Assembly: GCA_946479335.1 (NCBI GenBank) | Contig: CAMLFP010000068.1 | Span: 1 to 18,841, forward strand | Direction of reading: 5' to 3' | Source of the DNA: an uncultured Archangium sp. | GTDB lineage: Bacteria; Myxococcota; Myxococcia; Myxococcales; Myxococcaceae | DNA: 18,841 bases | Shown here: in pieces, positions 17,140-18,841 of the stretch | Position numbering within the stretch: position 1 is the first letter of the stretch | Layout of the letters: each line of letters starts with the position of its first letter | Program-made: the position numbers and the translations under genes | Notes under the pieces: model-generated | Told to the model about the DNA's origin: nothing | The model's database searches: none | What the model saw: the letters and a program-made list of their open reading frames with translations, nothing else

Positions 17140-17323
17140 GCGCCGAACTTCCTGCGCGCGCACCGGCGAGGAAAGGGCGAACGCGCTGCGCGCTGCGTCG
17201 AGGTGCGTAGGGCTGACTTATGGCGTCGCGAAGGTGATGGCGCCTCCACGGCTGCGTCGCGCAGTCGCGACACTCGCGTCGCGTCGCTTTGACCTCCGCG
17301 CGCCGGGCGTCGAGGGTGGGCGC
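17140..17323. promoter_or_regulatory. Divergent intergenic region between acs and the GH43-like gene
   Basis: This 184-bp region must hold the start signals for both genes. I find no convincing sigma70 or sigma54 promoter on either strand. The hexamer GTCGCG occurs at 17225-17230, 17256-17261, 17264-17269 and 17278-17283; the third copy is within the 8-bp palindrome GTCGCGAC (17264-17271). These may be protein sites or simple GC-rich chance. Confidence 0.4.
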
Positions 17324-18607
17324 ATGCGACACCTTCTGTTGTGCTCGTTGGTCCTCACCGCGTGCGGCGGCGTGCCGCCTGACGACGCGCCAGCGGAGGA
17401 CGCAGGCGCGGAGTACGACGCCGGGCCCGTCGAAGACCGCGATCAGTCTGATGATGGCTACGACGCCGCGGGTGACTTCGACGACGGTGACGCGGGGGAA
17501 CTCATCGACGCTGGCGACGTGTCGCTCGACGCGGGAGCCGACGACGCCGGTGCGATCGCGTTCGACGCGGGCGCGACGGTGGCCGACGCGGGCGTGACTC
17601 CGAGCGACGCCGGCACGGGTTGGGACAACGCCACCGCGCTGCTGCGCCCGTCGAACCCGATGCCGTGCGCCGACCCCGCGGTGGTCTCCACGCAGAACGC
17701 GGGGCAGGTCTTCTTCGTCTTCTGCACCGGCATGAACCACGTGTGGAAGACGACGAACTGGCTGCAGTTCAGCGACGTGCGCGCGCAGTTGTCGTTCGAC
17801 CTGACCGGCATGTCGGCCAACGGCAAGCAGACCGGCTCGTGGTGGGCGCCGGGCATCGTCTACTCCGCGGCGCAGCAGCAGTACGTGATGTACGTCTCGG
17901 TGCCCGACGCGCAGGGCACCAACAACGGCGGGTGGGACACGCGCTCGCTCGCGGTGCTCACGGCGACGACGCCCAACGGCACGTGGACCTTCCGCGGGCT
18001 CGCCATCGACGCCGCGGTCGGTCAGCAGTTCATCGACCCGTTCCCCTTCATCGACCACGACGGCCAGCGCTACGTGTACTGGAAGCAATACGGCGGCGGC
18101 GTGCCCTCGCGCATCATGGGCGCGCGCGCCGACGCGGCGTGGACGACGCTCACCGCGAAGCTGGAGGTGATGAACGGCTACGGCGGCGCGGGCACGTGGG
18201 AAGACAACGTGCGCGAGAACCCCGCGGTGTGGTTCGACGCCACCGACGGCCGGCACCACCTGCTCTTCTCCGGAGGCCATTGGCGCGACGACTCGTACGC
18301 CACCGGGCACGCCATCAGCTCGTGCGGCCCGCTGTGCCCGTCGTCACAGACCGGCGGCTGGCACATGCGCGACAGCGGCGACCGTTCGATTCTCCAGGTG
18401 GTGCGCAGCCCGGGGAACGCGAACTTCACCAACGGCGGGCCCGGAGGCGCGGTGTTCCTCGACGACTCCGCGCAAGACATCGTCTACGCGGCGGCCGCGA
18501 AGAGCGCGCAGGGCATCACCACGCGCTTCCTGATGCGCGACCGCGTGCTGTGGAAGAACAAGTCGCCGTACGTCGACACCGCCGGGCATGAGCCGCACGG
18601 CTTCTGA
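17324..18607 (+). CDS. GH43-like glycoside hydrolase lipoprotein with DAG-rich linker
   Basis: The product is 427 aa. ATG 17324 has GAGGG (17312-17316) 7 bases upstream and gives a lipoprotein signal (lipobox LTAC, Cys14); upstream in-frame codons run across the acs promoter region and are not used. Residues 25-98 are an acidic linker with nine DAG tripeptides. From about 110 a five-bladed propeller of GH43 type is seen: CADPAVV (115-121, likely general base Asp117), WWAPGIVY (173-180), FIDPFPFIDHDGQRYVYWKQ (236-255, likely pKa-setting Asp238) and ENPAVWFDATDGRHHLLFS (298-316, likely general acid Glu298). GH43 enzymes act mostly on arabinan, xylan or galactan. The exact substrate is not readable. 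A GH5-like lipoprotein gene follows 49 bp downstream. Confidence 0.85.
   Translation: MRHLLLCSLVLTACGGVPPDDAPAEDAGAEYDAGPVEDRDQSDDGYDAAGDFDDGDAGELIDAGDVSLDAGADDAGAIAFDAGATVADAGVTPSDAGTGWDNATALLRPSNPMPCADPAVVSTQNAGQVFFVFCTGMNHVWKTTNWLQFSDVRAQLSFDLTGMSANGKQTGSWWAPGIVYSAAQQQYVMYVSVPDAQGTNNGGWDTRSLAVLTATTPNGTWTFRGLAIDAAVGQQFIDPFPFIDHDGQRYVYWKQYGGGVPSRIMGARADAAWTTLTAKLEVMNGYGGAGTWEDNVRENPAVWFDATDGRHHLLFSGGHWRDDSYATGHAISSCGPLCPSSQTGGWHMRDSGDRSILQVVRSPGNANFTNGGPGGAVFLDDSAQDIVYAAAAKSAQGITTRFLMRDRVLWKNKSPYVDTAGHEPHGF
17399..17614 (+). repeat. Asp-Ala-Gly linker repeat inside the GH43-like gene
   Basis: Nine DAG tripeptides lie in residues 26-97, many spaced 5 to 7 residues apart in the second half. 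Asp, Ala and Gly codons vary between copies (GGG, GGC, GGA, GGT for Gly), so the pattern is kept at protein level and not by recent DNA duplication. It probably holds the catalytic domain away from the membrane anchor. Confidence 0.75.
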
Positions 18608-18627
18608 GGCGCGCGGCCCGAAAGCCA

Positions 18628-18656
18628 GCGCGGGTGAAATGACGTAAGCCCCGCGC
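18628..18656 (+). promoter_or_regulatory. Inverted repeat directly before the GH5-like start codon
   Basis: GCGCGGG (18628-18634) and CCCGCGC (18650-18656) are exact reverse complements with a 15-base loop. The second arm ends at the base before ATG 18657. In RNA it would form a strong GC stem over the ribosome landing area, where no good Shine-Dalgarno is seen. It could also end transcription of the GH43 gene weakly, but there is no T run. Confidence 0.4.
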
Positions 18657-18841
18657 ATGAAGAAGCTCGCGCCGTTGCTCACGCTCGTCATCGCCTGTGG
18701 GCCGAAGTCGAACCTCGACGAGTCGCTGACGCCGATGCCCGTCACCTCACGGAAGCTCAGCGTCTCCGGGCGCGCGCTGCTCGACGAGCATGGGCGCGAG
18801 GTCCTCTTGCGCGGCTTCAACGCGGGCGGGCGCGCGAAGAT
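18657..18841 (+). CDS. GH5-like (cellulase family) lipoprotein, 5' part only
   Basis: Sixty-one codons are visible and the gene runs off the window. The signal MKKLAPLLTLVIAC ends in a lipobox (VIAC, Cys14). Residues 35-59 (LSVSGRALLDEHGREVLLRGFNAGG) match the N-terminal strand pair of GH5-type enzymes, where G..L.D..G..V.LRG.N.GG opens the TIM barrel. Catalytic glutamates are beyond the window, so activity cannot be judged. Its position after the GH43-like lipoprotein fits joint breakdown of plant or microbial polysaccharide at the cell surface. Confidence 0.7.
   Translation, partial: MKKLAPLLTLVIACGPKSNLDESLTPMPVTSRKLSVSGRALLDEHGREVLLRGFNAGGRAK

Overview
The window is very GC-rich and gene-dense, with strong G/C third-position bias. 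It carries many predicted lipoproteins (signal peptide, lipobox Cys), several with Asp-Ala-Gly (DAG) rich linkers. This style, together with ASH/PKD-type surface proteins, a fused trehalose-phosphate synthase/phosphatase and GH43/GH5 surface enzymes, suggests a myxobacterium (Myxococcota). That assignment is inferred from gene content and composition; no phylogenetic marker was tested. There are no RNA genes, insertion sequences, integrases or CRISPR arrays that I can recognise.

Layout. (A) 1-4579, minus strand: a tightly packed run read leftward. It holds a 598-aa ASH/PKD surface lipoprotein, a small lipoprotein, a LEA_2 (WHy) lipoprotein, aat (Leu/Phe-tRNA-protein transferase) and a methyltransferase-like gene cut by the window edge. 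From the small lipoprotein onward the junctions are 4-bp ATGA overlaps or 3-bp gaps, so translation is probably coupled. (B) 4580-4636: a 57-bp divergent promoter region with a perfect 7-bp inverted repeat. (C) 4637-10321, plus strand: a small HExxH metallopeptidase, an AAA/P-loop ATPase with a C-terminal winged-helix-like tail, a fused OtsA-OtsB enzyme and a GH15 glucoamylase/trehalase-like enzyme. Gaps range from a 4-bp overlap to 39 bp. A candidate terminator follows. (D) 10407-13432: a C45 acyltransferase-like lipoprotein that appears to have lost its catalytic cysteine, translationally coupled to an outer-membrane beta-barrel. (E) 13462-15197: a type II NADH dehydrogenase overlapping a YchJ-family SEC-C protein. 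(F) 15178-17139, minus: acetyl-CoA synthetase, whose 3' end overlaps ychJ tail to tail by 20 bp. (G) 17324-18841, plus: a GH43-like lipoprotein with a long DAG linker, then the start of a GH5-like lipoprotein.

How the genes may work together. Regions A and C both contain genes with stress or desiccation connections: LEA_2 in A, trehalose synthesis and a possible trehalose/alpha-glucan hydrolase in C. They diverge from one shared control region. Region D looks like a lipoprotein/outer-membrane pair. Region G looks like surface carbohydrate degradation. Central metabolism (ndh, acs) sits between.

The best candidates for something undescribed are the metallopeptidase-ATPase pair at the head of the trehalose operon, and the apparent Ntn-hydrolase pseudoenzyme with an inserted Ig-like/calcium-loop module paired with a beta-barrel. 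Both are hypotheses drawn from sequence reading only.
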